Below, in pieces: positions 23,301 to 35,242 of a stretch of DNA of 64,000 bases. The number at the start of each line of letters is the position of its first letter. The stretch's first letter is position 1. The notes beneath the pieces were generated by a model. That model ran no database searches, was not told the DNA's origin, and saw only the letters and a list, made by a program, of their open reading frames with translations. Source of the DNA: Clavaria fumosa (taxonomy: Eukaryota; Basidiomycota; Agaricomycetes; Agaricales; Clavariaceae); assembly GCA_951802425.1 (NCBI GenBank), contig OX637803.1, positions 3,100,001-3,164,000 of the forward strand, read 5' to 3'. The position numbers were made by a program, and so were the translations under genes.

Positions 23301-23378
23301 ACGCCTGTCGTACAGCTGGGACGATATACAAACGCATGCCCTGTTCTGAGCAGGAAACGCAAAGTTGGACTCGCGCAT
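20328..23378 (-). CDS. MUB1: MYND-finger protein MUB1/samB
   Basis: Three exons: 23300-23378, 21335-23236 and 20328-21274, 975 residues from MRESNFAFPAQNRACVC. The N-terminus LDTTSALPLLNSLTHLTYL and RIREIMTTDGGLERLVRIL is the conserved armadillo-like region of this family. The middle is long, acidic and serine/proline-rich. The zinc finger sits at the start of exon 3, with CGKWETYPREFAKCRRC and KAKYCGKECQ...HRFWC, a MYND fold. In yeast, Mub1 works with the Ubr2 ubiquitin ligase to destroy the proteasome-gene activator Rpn4; the Aspergillus relative SamB affects hyphal growth. The C-terminal 250 residues are Ala/Pro/Arg-rich and poorly conserved. It is divergent from MYG1 and 303 bp upstream of HSP10 on the same strand. 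Confidence 0.92.
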
Positions 23379-23890
23379 GGCGCTTATTAAGGATGACTCG
23401 CGAGGACGCTCAGACGGATGTTGGAACAACGCTGAAGGGAATCAGATGAACAAAAATTGAGCAAAGCTGGAGGGCGGGCAGAATGTTGTATGCGATGAAG
23501 GGCAAGCTCGTCGTTGGTAGTGGGTAGTGGACTGTGCGTTGATCCTGCGACGCCGACGAGTGAGAGGACAGCGATGATGACCGCGCAGAGAGGCCAGGGT
23601 GTGATGTGGTCGTGTTGTGGACGGGTGGCGCTGGAGCTGGTCCTGGCCGGGCGGACAGCGACGACGGCGGGGAGGGCAGTGAGCGCAATGGTAAGCTCGT
23701 CGTCGCAGTCGTCGTCGTCGTCGTCGATATCAACTCGTGTGTTAGCCGATGTCAACGTGAAAAACAACAGTCTTTGATGAAACCGTTTTTGATTCGAACT
23801 GGACTCGGCGGCCAACTTCGCACCAGCCTCGTCGGACACACACTTCGTCGACGACAACAACGACCGCTTAACGGTGAGCTGAGATATTTC
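23379..23890. promoter_or_regulatory. Divergent intergenic region between MUB1 and MYG1
   Basis: 512 bp with no convincing gene. It contains a run of TCG/GTC trinucleotides at about 23,696-23,730. The long open frames crossing it on the minus strand overlap MYG1 coding exons and look like composition effects. Confidence 0.5.
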
Positions 23891-25275
23891 ATGGCTCAGC
23901 AACAAAAGGTGTGCCAGTCCCTCTCTGCTTATTTCACGAATAGAAAGAGCCTTCGCTAGGTAATCGGAACGCACAGCGGCACCTTCCACTGCGACGAAGC
24001 GCTTGCTGTATTTCTCCTGCGGCATACTAGCCTCTATCGCGATGCCTGTGTGTTTTTCTCCTCGCTCTCCTTTCGTGACTTGGCTCAATTTTTGCTCCAT
24101 GACGCAGCGGTGATACGCACGCGCGACCCCGCACTTCTCTCCAAGTGCTCTGTTGTTGTCGACGTCGGCGGCGTCTATGACCCCGAAAAGCAGCTCTTTG
24201 ATCACCATCAACGAGACTTCCAGGAAGTGTTTGGCGGCAATTTTACTACCAAGCTGAGCAGCGCAGGTCTGGTCTACAAGTGAGCAGGATCATCGCATCA
24301 ACCGTCATGCCCAGTGATTTTGATAGTGAGCCAGACATTTTGGTGAAGAAGTCGTGGCTACGCGGACAGGGTTCGATCCCCAGGATCCCAAAGTCCGGCT
24401 TCTTTGGCTCAAAATGTACCAGGTTCGCCCGCAGTCATCGTGATACGCGACGGGGGCTGATCAACAAAACCAGGATTTCGTCGAGCCACTCGACGGAGGC
24501 GACAACGGCATTCCGCGATTCCCTGCGGACGTCAAGCCCAAATACGGCACCGGTGGTACAGACCTCGCCTCACGCGTCTCGAGACTGAACCCTCCCTGGA
24601 ACAAACCAAGCGATGTGAAAACGGTGGATGTGCGTGTGCATGCATCCCTCCTTTCGTCAGAACTCGGGAGTTGAATGACGCTGTGTTTCAGGCCAGCTTT
24701 GAGGAAGCTTCGCAACTGACTGGCAAGGAGTTCTTTGAACGTCTCGATTTCTATGCGCACTCATGGCTGCCTGCCCGGGACATCGTCGTGGCTGCGCTGA
24801 AGAGTCGGTTCCAAGTCCACCCAAGCGGGCAAATTCTGTTGTTTGAGCAATTTTGTCCTTGGAGGGTGGGCGCATATTTTTTTGCTCCCACGATGACTTA
24901 CCCTGCTCGCTACTTTCGCCTCAGAAACATCTTTTTGATCTTGAGTTCGAGTCGCCCGCATTCTCGACCCCCCTAGCGCTGTATGTTGTGTATCCCGATG
25001 ACTTTGGGGGTAGCTGGCGCATGCAGGCTGTTCCTCTGTCTCTGGACAGCTTTGGGGATCGCAAGTCTCTGCCTGAGGCATGGAGAGGCCTGCGAGATAA
25101 CGAACTGAGTGCGAAATGTGGTGTTGAAGGATGCATCTTTGTGCATGCCAGTGGTTTCACTGGTGGTGAGTATGGATGCTCCAGACTAATATTCACTCAT
25201 CTGAGTGCGTCTCACACAGGCAACAAAACAAAATCTGGTGCATTGGAGATGACCAAGTTGGCACTGGATATGTAG
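23891..25275 (+). CDS. MYG1: MYG1 family protein (DHH-like exonuclease, UPF0160)
   Basis: Eight exons: 23891-23908, 23960-24047, 24108-24279, 24335-24422, 24474-24629, 24692-24865, 24925-25165 and 25220-25275, 330 residues. The start [20 protein letters not shown] matches family N-termini, and [10 protein letters not shown] and LFDHHQRDF carry the conserved metal-binding Asp and His pair (DHH-like). Later blocks are [36 protein letters not shown] and [18 protein letters not shown]1 proteins are 3'-5' RNA exonucleases reported in nucleus and mitochondria. All introns are 51-62 bp and every junction keeps the family match. The first coding exon is only six codons. Confidence 0.93.
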
Positions 25276-25546
25276 CTCTCTTTTTCCTGTAGCTGCCAGT
25301 GGTGGTCCACGCTAATGCAATAAATGGGTTTACTTGTGTTTGGTTGTGTTTGGTGTTGCTTGGCATTGCAACGCTTTTTTTTTTCCTTTTCCCTGTTTTT
25401 CTTTTATTTGGCACGCACCGCCCGTCGTTGTCGTCCGTGCTCGTCGTCGTCGTCGTTCTCGCCGCCATCCTGCGCCGTGTGTACTCGCGACCGACGTCTG
25501 CAGCGGGCCCACTTCCGCGTGGAGGTTTCAACTGGCTCCGAGCCCA

Positions 25547-27596
25547 ATGCATGCCGTACACGAGGCCATAATCCACGACCATCTCATCATCACGCAGCAC
25601 AAGACCATCTACGCTCTCCGTCGATCCGACCGTCTCAAGTCCCACTCGGCCGCAGTCTTGCCCTCTGTCACCCGCCCTCTCAAGCGTCAGAAGCTTGACG
25701 ATGGCAGCCGCGCTCCCCTGAGCCCCGGAACCCGCCTTCGCACTCGTGCTCGCCCGTCGTCGTCGTCGTCGTCGTCGTCGCCTCGGCCGCCCTCCCCGCG
25801 CTCCAGTTCACCTCACCGTCTCAAGGGCTCTCCTGCGCATGTTAAAGAGGCGCCTCCTACCATTCGCCTTCCCCGGCCGACGACAGAGTCGCCTTCGCGG
25901 AGACTCGAGAGCCGTGCGCCCCCCGCCCCCATCCCCACCCCCAGGCGCACGCGACTTCACCTCTCCACCTCCCCAATCCCTGCAAAGCCGAACCGCTACT
26001 CATCACAACCTGAGCGGCCTGAGCGGCTTGAGACGCAACCCTGTCCTAGTACCGACTCGGTGTCTCCGTCGACCAGCGCCGTCGCGCTGCCCCCGTCACA
26101 GGACCCGCTGTTCACCCTCACCCCGACCCCGCACGTATGCCAGCCACCTCTCCACTCTGAACCGCTGCGCTTTTCTTCAGATCCAGACGCCCTTCCTCTG
26201 TTATATCCGCCGCCCCTCTCTTATCCCCCTGGTCGTCTACGTAGTCCGCTTCTAAACGAGCTCAGAGATGATGCAGACGTCACAGGAGCTCCTCCAATAC
26301 CGTTGCAGTCTTCGCCTATCCCCCAGACGACCTCAGACCTTCGGATACCATCGTCGAACTCAGGCTTTTATCCTCCACGTTGTCCCCGCAGCCCGTCTCC
26401 TGGCCATCCAAATGGCCAGTTTGGTACGCGCATTCCTTCCCGTGGCCTTTGGAAGCTCGCATGTTGCGAGCGTGTTGATTATTTGTCAGTTTCATCACCT
26501 CTCTTATTTTCTTTTTCGATTCTGACTACAAAATAGTATGCGGATGTATGGCGCAGAAGCCATCAGAGACCTAATAAAGTGGCAGGCGAAAGTTGGCCAG
26601 ATCTCTATCCCTTCTTCTTCCTTTGTCCCCTCTATTGCCGCAGTTTCAGCCCCCACCACGGCGCCAACGCCGACCACCTGGCATGTCCTGCAAACACCTG
26701 ATTCGTACACACAAACCTTGCATGACATGGGGATGGATGTTCGCGCTGAGTTGGATGATGATGATGGTGAAGATGATGAAGATGAAGATGATGAAGACGA
26801 GGATGACGAGGATGATGAGAACGGGTCAAATCCACGAAGTGACGGAGCCACCACCTCATCCGAAGATGCGAGCCTGGATCTCAATGGATGCAATTTTGCA
26901 CTTTCTTTCGGTGCTGCATTTGAGGCAGGTGGGACGCTGGAGGATATCGGGCTAGTGGCCAAGTCCTCCTGGGGACCGCGATTAGGGCCAGGCGTCCTGC
27001 TACCGCGGCTATTGAACATACCTGTTCCGTGCATTGGGGAGATTCGTGATCGTGACCGCCGCGGGGTGACCTTTCTGGGACGGGGTACACCAGTGAGCTG
27101 GAGTCGGAGGGTGGAATGGGCCGGCTTGGGTCCCCATGCGCCAGCGCTGGGCGCAGACGTGGCGGCGGGGCCGATTGTGAAGCCAGCTGCGGGACTAGTG
27201 AGCGCTGGACAGCGCCACGCGGCTTTGGCTGTGAACATGGGGTCGCCGTGTTCGTCATCGTCATCGTCATCATCATCGCCATCGTCTATGCTGTTGGTAT
27301 CGGCGGTGTCCTCGACGGCGTTCGAGGAGGCGCAGAGCGGAGTGGCTCAGCAAGGCCAACGACAGTCTGACTGGGGGGAGTTTTGGGGGGGTCTCGTCAT
27401 TGGCGATGACCCTGACGCTGGAGGGGCGTGGTGGGGCATTGGTAGGACAGCCAGCTTTGGGTCGGCTGATATGCCGAGAGGAGGACCGTTCCTGACGGAA
27501 GTGGTACCGATGCAAGTTGACGGAGGGGTGGGAGCGGGAGTAGGAGTGGGAGGAACAAGGGTGGTGACCAGTGCGTTGAGCTCCGCGTTGGGGTGA
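25547..27596 (+). CDS. Proline/serine-rich protein of unknown function with an acidic run
   Basis: Two exons, 25547-26484 and 26537-27596, joined at GTCAGT...AAATAG to 665 residues from MHAVHEAIIHDHLIIT. The first half is basic and Pro/Ser-rich, with a polyserine run from a TCG repeat near 25,757. The second half starts MRMYGAEAIRDLIKWQAKVG. It then has a run of about 28 Asp/Glu residues (26,750-26,820) and a globular-looking part with GVTFLGRGTPVSWSRR and GLVSAGQRHAALAV. I recognise no domain. The basic and acidic segments suggest a nuclear protein, which is inference only. The join is the only one nearby that keeps both frames, but an alternative donor in the same exon (GTACGC at 26,424) shows the model is not secure. 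Confidence 0.6.
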
Positions 27597-28028
27597 AACT
27601 TTTGGCAATGTGCCGCTTCTCTGGAAAGGTCAAGAGTGACCGACGTTCGCCCTGTCATGAACGTTTTTTTTTTTCCTTTTACCCCTTCCTTTTTTTTTTT
27701 TTCCTTTGCTGTTTTTCTATGGCGATAGTCCATCCAAAAAAGCCCGTTTCATTTTTTATATTTTCTCTCTTCAAATTTTCTTCCCCCCCTTTTTTTTTCG
27801 AAAGGGTTAGCCATCTACTGTACAACTCAAAGCTCTTTCCAAGTAGCTTTTTGTCGAGCTCTGACCGCTGTATTTATGTTGGTTTGTAGCAAGATCAAGA
27901 AAAGAACATTATGTACCACGTGACTTTAAGAAGACTTGATTTACGTCTATTTGTCGTGCACAGTCGCTTGTCCCTCCTTTTTTTTTTCTACCATCGTTGT
28001 CTCCGTTCCACCAACTAATCCGCCAACT
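27597..28028. other. Intergenic region with long T-runs
   Basis: 432 bp containing several runs of 9-12 T (27,660-27,810 and near 27,980) on the strand of the downstream GPI-protein gene. Such pyrimidine tracts are common in fungal promoters. No reading frame of note. Confidence 0.5.
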
Positions 28029-29692
28029 ATGGCTGCCGTTCTTTCATCTGTTCTTCTTCTCGCCACTTCAGCCCTGGCTCAAAATTTTATCCCAACTCAC
28101 ATCGCTCGTCAGGCTAATCCAGCTCCCACCGGTGCAAGCGCACTACCTCTGACAGAATATCATTTCACTTTCCCAAATGTGCCTTACCAAGTCAAGTACG
28201 CCGCTTTCAATGTTCAACTCATACTTCTCTTCTTTCTAAAATAGGCCATTTTAGCCCCTTCCCTTCCGGTCGTGGACCTCAATCTGGTTACAACATCTGC
28301 AACAGCACCACTGAAGGCCCAAATTCTCTCTGCCAGACTGCGTTCGTCAACAGTATCGATGGTTCGTTGGTTTCAGTATCATCTGCGTTCGCCGTTCTCT
28401 AACCCATCCCATCCATTTAACAGACTTTTGCCTTTGGGGTTCTCCCACAGCCTCCAATGGCCAGATCGGGGATGTCGAGGCTTCGGTTGTTGCGTAGGTC
28501 GTCAATCTCTAGTCCTTGTGCTCTGGGATCGACCATGCCTCTAGCTATTGCACAAAACCTGGACATGGTGCCCGTGTCATGCCAGCTGGGACTCTGAAAA
28601 GTGTCCAATTCATGAGAACGTCTGCTTATGTCCAAGTCTCCGGAACACTTAATCAGCCTGGTCTTGGTTTGGCCGAGGCTGATACAGGAGTATGCTCTTT
28701 TGAACTGTGCACGAAAAGCCAAATACTGACTCTTCCAATCTTCGGTTCGTTTCGCTTAGGGAGAACTTGATCCTCATGGTGCAGATCTTGTAAGCAGATT
28801 TGGAGGTTGCATTTGAACATGTTTAATGTTCGTTGCAGGCAGGGAATCCATTAGGTGGCTTGGTTTTCTCAAATAGCCTTCCTAGCGCCAAGGGTGTCAT
28901 TACACAAGGAGAAAATTGGAGCAAGTTCGTCACCAAAATACTTGGTCAAAATTCATGACTGATGACCCCCTATAGCTTCGTAGGAGGCGGCCTTTTCTGT
29001 ATGAAGGTCTGTGACAACACTATCAAGCAACCCAATTACTGTCAGAAGTATGTTCTCTGTTGTCGTCATCGTTTCCCTTTTCTCATCTCTTCTCAGCATC
29101 TTCGACTTGGTATGCTTCTAGCGCATCTTCAGCCAGCTTATCGCTTACTCTGCATAGATTGGTTGCGCCTACAACATGCCATCCAACTCTTACACACGCA
29201 AAGATTTTACGGATTGCCAAGGTGACCTACAAATGGAACCAGGTCTATATGTTTCAAACGGAAAAAGTAAAGCCTTGATCTTCACATCGTTTCTTGTCGT
29301 TCTTACCGCTGTCTCAGCTCTCACCTATTCACAACCTGCCACCCTCACTGGGGGCACTTTACCTTGGCAACCATCCATCCCACCTTCGTCTAGCTGCACA
29401 ACTTTCACGAGCGCGCAATTGTTCTCTCAGGTTTGTCCTTGTCTTCACAAATTACGACTTATGAGAGGTCTCATTCGATAATCAGGCGGCCAATGCATTG
29501 ACTACCACCACGACACAGTCTAGTAGAAGCTCTGCACCCACTGGCGACTCTTCTGCAACTCAGTCAGACTCGAGTCAATCCGGAAGCGGTGCTCGTCCCA
29601 CGGCCGCGACTGCGAGCGGCGCCATGTCAAACAGCGTCCGTTTGGGCAGCCTCGTCGCCTTCTCGGTTGCTGGACTTGTTATGCTTTCATAA
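28029..29692 (+). CDS. Secreted, GPI-anchored glycoprotein of the basidiomycete 'macrofage activating glycoprotein' type
   Basis: Eleven exons: 28029-28195, 28255-28361, 28424-28493, 28545-28689, 28760-28789, 28839-28924, 28976-29047, 29097-29109, 29158-29266, 29318-29430 and 29486-29692, 372 residues. It begins with signal peptide MAAVLSSVLLLATSALA. The core has PFPSGRGPQSGYNICNSTTE, DFCLWGSPTA, YCTKPGHGARVMP, TGGELDPHGADLAGNPLGG and FCMKVCDN with many cysteines. It ends with a Ser/Thr-rich stalk and a hydrophobic tail (SLVAFSVAGLVML), a GPI-anchor signal. The core matches proteins named 'macrofage activating glycoprotein' in basidiomycete annotations; their role is not established. Exon 8 is only 13 nt. 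The cell surface is the expected location. Confidence 0.88.
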
Positions 29693-30065
29693 GGACACCC
29701 TCTCTCTGGACTTCGGCGCGCCGGCTCGTCATGACGAGTAGGCTGCCATCACGCCCATCTATATAGCCATCGTCTTGTTTTAGTCACTTTTCTTTGGTGG
29801 TAGTCTGATGTCTTCCGCTGTCCGCTCCCTTTATACCCAGTTGAAATGCAATATCTTTGCTATAATCCAGTGTCGCTTCGCTGTGTGTCTCTTTGAGGGG
29901 TTGTTTGGCAGGTCTGATTATGACGTCTCGACCAACCGGCTAACCACCACACAGATGAGAGGAATTGAACGGTTCTAATTCATCCTGGCGTGATGGCATG
30001 CGCATATGGAATACATGACACGATGAGTATTCCAAAATCTCCAACCCTCAGGATGGCAAATCGAA
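29693..30065. other. Convergent intergenic region, no gene seen
   Basis: 373 bp between the GPI-protein stop and the CK2 beta stop. No reading frame or repeat of note. Confidence 0.45.
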
Positions 30066-31142
30066 TCAATCGCCGCGTTCAAAGGCCTCCAGCCGATTAA
30101 TCTGTCTGAGGATTTTGAGACGGTCATTGTTAGACATCACTGCGAAAGATCAGTACTCACCTGTCTCGGACTGCCTCCTGCCACCGCTGTAGTTTCGCAA
30201 TCTCACTAAGCTGGAAACCATAGATTCTAGGTCGATATCGTTCACAGTTGAGTGCAGCTGTCGCGGTGCTGACGCTGTCTCCAGCTGCTTCGCCCACGTC
30301 GGGTTCCTCCCGAGGCCTCCTGTGCCTCCTCGCCGTCTCCGCATCGTTTCTTGTGGTCACTTCATTTGACCCACACTTCGGCGGTATCAACGAGGGATAA
30401 ACAAGGAAAAGGAGGTGCGGAAAGGTCGTGCCGAAATAAGCTCCGTCGATAGAGCCATGGCGAGAGGATTTAGGGGAGTAGATGTCCTCACATCGGCCGC
30501 AGTACAGTTTCACAGATTTTTCGTATGGAATGTCTGTCAGACCGACGGGCAGCAAGGGTTGCGATTGACAGAGTACACGTGGACAGCGGCCAAAGTCGCA
30601 TTTTTTATATTTGTCCATCTATGCGAACCACGATAAGGTGAGGGGAGAATCGGAGCAGATGACAAGCGCACCATTTTTGACAACCCGCGAGCGGTGACGA
30701 TCCACCTGGCGTGGATCAAACCATAAAGTAATCGAGCCTGGACATCAAGCGATCCCCTGAGTTCATCTTGCACCTCGTCATCTATGGAATGTGCTTTGTA
30801 TGAGCCAGACAAGCGGTGGCTGACAAGGATTCTCACCAAGATTGTCAGTTATGAGGTCGAGAGCTTGTGCATAGTTGGTGACTTCGTTGTTGAGACCAGT
30901 GAGATTAAATCTATCGAGAATGAAATCTTCGTCGACTTCGCAGTAATATTCATTGCCTTTCGACGCCAAAAACCAGGAGGTCCACTAAATGAAGCAGCAT
31001 GAAAACGGTTTTCAGGCGCGGCGGGACACAACGCACTGAGCTATGAGAGCTTCAGCGCCCGCTTGTGTCTAAACCACCGACTGCGCTCACCTGGAATAGT
31101 CTGAGTCGGAACCAGTGGACACGTCTTCAACAGCGCGGTGCA
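30066..31142 (-). CDS. CKB1: Casein kinase II regulatory (beta) subunit
   Basis: Exons 30837-30984, 30672-30781, 30161-30618 and 30066-30105 join in frame and read WTSWFLASKGNEYYCEVDED, then LYGLIHARWIV, KYKKCDFGRCPRVLC, VKLYCGRC and SPKSSRHGSIDGAYFGT. The four cysteines of the CK2 beta zinc-binding dimer site are present. The subunit assembles with catalytic CK2 alpha and steers substrate choice. The 5' end is awkward: an upstream exon 31090-31142 encodes MHRAVEDVSTGSDSDYS, the expected acidic Ser-rich start, and has a good GTGAGC donor, but splicing it to 30984 leaves the frame off by one base. An earlier donor (GTGTCC at 31121) would keep frame and give 258 residues. A charged insertion precedes the final RIYGFQL block. 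It diverges from GUP1 across about 93 bp. Confidence 0.88.
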
Positions 31143-31235
31143 TCGTCAAGTGCTTTGTGCGCTTGCTGGTGGTCAAAGCAACACCACTGCTCGGCTGACA
31201 TAACAGAGCGAGTTGATCTTCCTCTCACATTCTTG
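31143..31235. promoter_or_regulatory. Short bidirectional promoter region between CK2 beta and GUP1
   Basis: About 93 bp separate the proposed starts (31142 minus, 31236 plus). No clear TATA box is visible. Confidence 0.45.
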
Positions 31236-33496
31236 ATGCCAACGGACTTGCGCTCAGAAATGCACTCATTCGAATTGCAACATTCCCCATCTCAAACACG
31301 GGTGGTTAGATTGACTGTCAATGTGCCAGCCTCGAGAGAAACAGAGCCCAGTTATTCTCGACCAAGATGGGCTACACCAGAGTTTATACTCTACTATGCA
31401 GTAGCCATTGTGGCCGTTCCAATAATGATTTGGATACCAGTGTCGTTAAGCTCGCGTGCGTCGTTCGTTTGCTCGCAGACATAGTGATCCCGTTCGCTTA
31501 CTGCGGCTCAGCCTCACATCCAAATTTTGCGTACTACCATACAAGATTATCTCGTGGGTGGTTGCTCGGGCGATATATCGTTAGTCATAGGTAGGACGTC
31601 TAGTTGCGATAGTTCACTGACCCACCTTCAGGATAATAGTGACCCTCAATTCCGCTCATTCCGCCAAAATCTTGTCATTCTTGTTGTATTGGCGATTAGT
31701 TTTTTATTTTTCAAGAGCATCTATACTCGCTGCCTAAAGCAAATTGCTGGTTCTGTTGGCACATTTCACCTGATTCCTTATTATCTTACGTCCTCCTTTC
31801 TCATGCTCTTGGGACTGCATGGGTCTTCTGTCCTTAAAATATTCTCAATCCTCTGCCTTAATTTTCTCATTAGCCGCTGCTGCATTCGGCTGAAATTAGG
31901 TCCCCTGTTCACTTGGATCTTCAGTGGAATGGTACTATACGCGAACGAACGGTATTCGGGGTATCGCTTCGAATCCCTCCACCCAGCTCTAGAAAGTCTA
32001 GTGTGTATCTGTTTTTTTTTTTCGAGATTGATTCTGGCTAATATCGTGCACCATCAGGACCGCTATCAGGGAGTTTACCCGCGTTGGCACATACCCTTCA
32101 ATATCACGATACTCAGGCTAATATCTTACAACATGGACGATTATTGGGCCTTCCGCCAAGCAGGAGATGAAGATGTGAATATCCTCTTGCTCCGATTTTC
32201 TTGTCCTAACCCACCAACTAATGGCCGGGCAGCCAGGCTCAACTTTACTGTCCGACAAGCGGCGTAAAGTGGCTTCTCACGCGCGAGATACTTATTCGTT
32301 CACGAATTATCTTGCCTATGTCTTGTACTCTCCGTTATATATAGCAGGCCCGATCATCACCTTTAATGATTTCATGTGGCAGGTCTGTCCGATGTTATCC
32401 TTAAAACAGCCATGTCATCAAACGCCGATCCAGATACGTAGACCGGGACGGCCAACACAACCATTACTTCCTTACCTGACCCGGTTTCTTGCCTGCCTCC
32501 TCATAATGGAGCTTATTTTACATTTCATTTATGTTGTCGCCATCAAAGACACACAAGCATGGTCCGGGGACACACCCGCGCAGCTCAGCATGATTGGTTT
32601 CTGGAACCTTGTGATTGTCTGGTTAAAGGTATGTCCCTGACTTTCTCCCCATTTTTTATCCTACTCCCTCTCAGACCTTGTGCAGCTGCTTCTGCCGTGG
32701 CGCTTCTTCCGGCTTTGGGCTTTAGCGGATGGTATTGATCCTCCAGAGAACATGATTCGTTGCGTGGCGAACAACTACTCAACGTTAGGGTTTTGGAGGA
32801 GCTGGCATCGCAGCTTCAATCTCTGGATCATCCGGTAGGGGTCTACGGCGCCATCGCACACATATCGCAATGTTTTACTTGGCCCAGATACATATATGTT
32901 CCGCTTGGGGGCACCAAAAGGATTCTCGCGAATAGTCTTCTGATTTTCACTTTCGTCGCAATCTGGCATGACCTCTCCTTCCAATTGTTAGCTTGGGGAT
33001 GGCTCGTCTCCCTTTTCATCCTTCCAGAATTGTCTGCTAGACATCTTCTGCCTTTTACTAAGGTTAGTCATCTATCTTTAGACTCCTCCTGCCGACAATC
33101 GTCCAACTTCTTAATCTGATTGGTAGTTTGGCGATAAACCATGGTATCGCTTTCTTTGCGGCATCGGAGCCGTGGCGAACATCATGATGATGATGACCGC
33201 AAATTTGGTGGGCTTCGTCGTAGGAACGGAGGGTGTGTCTCACCTATTGAAGGAGCTTTATGGCACTCTGGAAGGTTTGCGAGTTTCCAATGCTTCACCA
33301 CGAGATTGCCGTGACCTTCCATCCGCCCAGGCATTCGGTTCCTCGTGATTGCATGCGCTTGCTTGTTTTGTGGGGTCCAACTCATGTTCGAGTACAGGTC
33401 TGTCTGCCTTTTTTATTCCCATGCCTTCTTGACGTGCTAAGTGTTGCTTATGATAGAGAAGAGGAAGCGCGGCATGGTATATACCGGAGATGTTGA
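31236..33496 (+). CDS. GUP1: Membrane-bound O-acyltransferase GUP1
   Basis: Eleven exons: 31236-31455, 31512-31579, 31632-32000, 32058-32174, 32233-32382, 32434-32628, 32686-32834, 32888-33062, 33127-33274, 33331-33397 and 33457-33496, 565 residues, close to the family's usual length. Landmarks are [64 protein letters not shown] and [16 protein letters not shown]. The invariant MBOAT histidine is in IWHDLS. The last two exons restore the conserved end [16 protein letters not shown]. Many hydrophobic segments indicate a multi-pass ER membrane protein. Gup1 remodels GPI-anchor lipids and has been linked to glycerol uptake. The start is the first ATG in the frame of exon 1. This is the last intact core gene before the transposon-rich region. 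Confidence 0.93.
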
Positions 33497-34245
33497 TCAA
33501 TATATGGAGTCCTGGTATCATGAATCTGGACACTCACTGAGCCAATACTCTGAAGCAATGCAAAGAAGAGATTGTCTGGATTGGTTCATTGATTTCGGCA
33601 GGATGACAGTAGCCTGAGAGTGATTAATTTATGCAAGGCTTGATTCTGTACATGTTTATCAGCAGGTGATCCTGCCTCCTCCTATCATGGCTGTCATTAG
33701 GGTGGCATTGGGGCACTGGGGCAGGGTATTTGTAAGGTCACCTATCCCTCAACAGGACCAGACTCAACTGTATATTGAGTGGTAGTTCTATCTAGAGGGA
33801 TCTGCCCTCTCTGTACAATCATGATCATCAGCAAAATGCTAGCTGGACTGTAGCATACCATACTTGTATATCACACAAAGTGCTTGATAGTGTGTAAGTG
33901 TGAGTATAGAAATGTCCCTGGTAGGTATGAAAGTCTATGTACTGGTAGAGTATATGTGGGTGTAAGTATGGAACGTGCCTTGTAGCCTTGTAGGTATAGA
34001 GTTCTATGTACTGGTATGGACACATGAGGGTAAGCAAGGTATGCTCTGCATTGGCATCCATATCTTATGCCTAGTCATCCTGCACAAAATGTCATGTAAG
34101 GTAGGTGGCTCAGGCTTGTTTTCTTTCTCATACTCCAGTACTCTGTGTTCGCATCATTGCAAGAATGGTATTTTATCTCCCATCAGTCCAGGATTATGTT
34201 GACACAAAACTGGATGACAGTGACAAGTCTTGAGCGGCTCAGCAA
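33497..34245. other. Non-coding transition from the gene-dense to the repeat-rich region
   Basis: No gene recognised. Between about 33,890 and 34,050 a diverged tandem repeat is visible. It repeats TCTATGTACTGGTA and GTAGGTAT-type phrases with a period of roughly 80-90 bp. Confidence 0.5.
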
Positions 34246-35238
34246 GTGCAACTCCGGTTCAATACATGGTCTGACTGTGCCCACCTAACTGGGAGGAATG
34301 GCGAAAAGCTTCATCCCAACATCATTGCATTTCTCAAGGATGATGAAGATGAAGTGCAAGCATGGCCAAGAGGGGCGATTCTAGGCTTCAGGTGCCATTC
34401 GTTTATGCAAGACTCGCTAAAGGATGCCCTAGATGCAGTGCGGCATCTCCAATTACATTTGTGGTGCACGGACTTATGTTGTTGCTAGATTGTTTCTCTT
34501 GATCGCATCAATGGCGGGTTCTCTTTCTTTGTTCGTGTACCAGGTCTCCTCCCTGCCACAGAGGGCCTATTGAAGGTTGACTGCTATGCACCCCCTCGCG
34601 AATTGACAAGCACTGTTGTGCAGCAGCACATTCAATCAATGATGCAATATTTCATTGACAACATCACTTCTCACCATCTGCAATTGCTCGAGGATTGCTT
34701 CAAATTTTCAAAGGTCGAGCCAGGCTGGATCACATCAGAAGGTTTAGATATCAAAGTGCCACAGTTCCCATCACCTACCCAAAGAGGCAGATGCCACTAT
34801 CAATACTCAGGTGACATGCATGTGAACGGAGTTGGTCGTCATATTTCGTCAAGGCTTGAACGCGCTAACTGTCCTATGGCACAGGATCCAGCAATGCCTA
34901 TCAGATGAAATCGGCCTATCCAGGTATGCAAATGTTCTATTTTATTCCAAGCTAACCTGATCCATTTGCAGCTGAATGGTCATCATCAAACACTTCCAGA
35001 TTTGTCACACCTTGATGTGTTGACATGCCAAAAATGTCAGTTCAAGTCTCTGAAAGACAATGCACCCCTTGGTGCCCTGCTCAGCATTGGTCCAAAGACT
35101 GAGAAGGTCATGAAGAACTTTGGTCTTCCTGATCAGATTCTCCCCCATCTGCGAAACCTTGTCTGCCTTATGAGAAGCACTTGCTGGGAGTCTGAACTGC
35201 ACCAGGACTCTTGGGGACTTGCCACTAGATGCAAGTAA
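34246..35238 (+). pseudogene. Degenerate coding fragments of unknown origin
   Basis: Three short open stretches in different frames show protein-like composition: 34246-34488 (AFLKDDEDEVQAWPRGAILG), 34570-34908 (NITSHHLQLLEDCFKFSKVE) and 34966-35238 (LDVLTCQKCQFKSLKD). I do not recognise them. The last frame runs straight into the TIR element at 35,240 and takes its stop codon there, so the locus looks truncated by that insertion. A decayed transposon gene or a captured host gene are both possible. Confidence 0.4.
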
Positions 35239-35242
35239 TGTA

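Noticed and set aside
23387..24211. 274-codon minus-strand frame between MUB1 and MYG1
   Set aside because: It overlaps the well-supported exons of MYG1 on the other strand and has no motif.
32383..32409. 27-nt intron in GUP1
   Set aside because: Too short for fungal splicing; using the next AG gives a 51-nt intron with the same frame.
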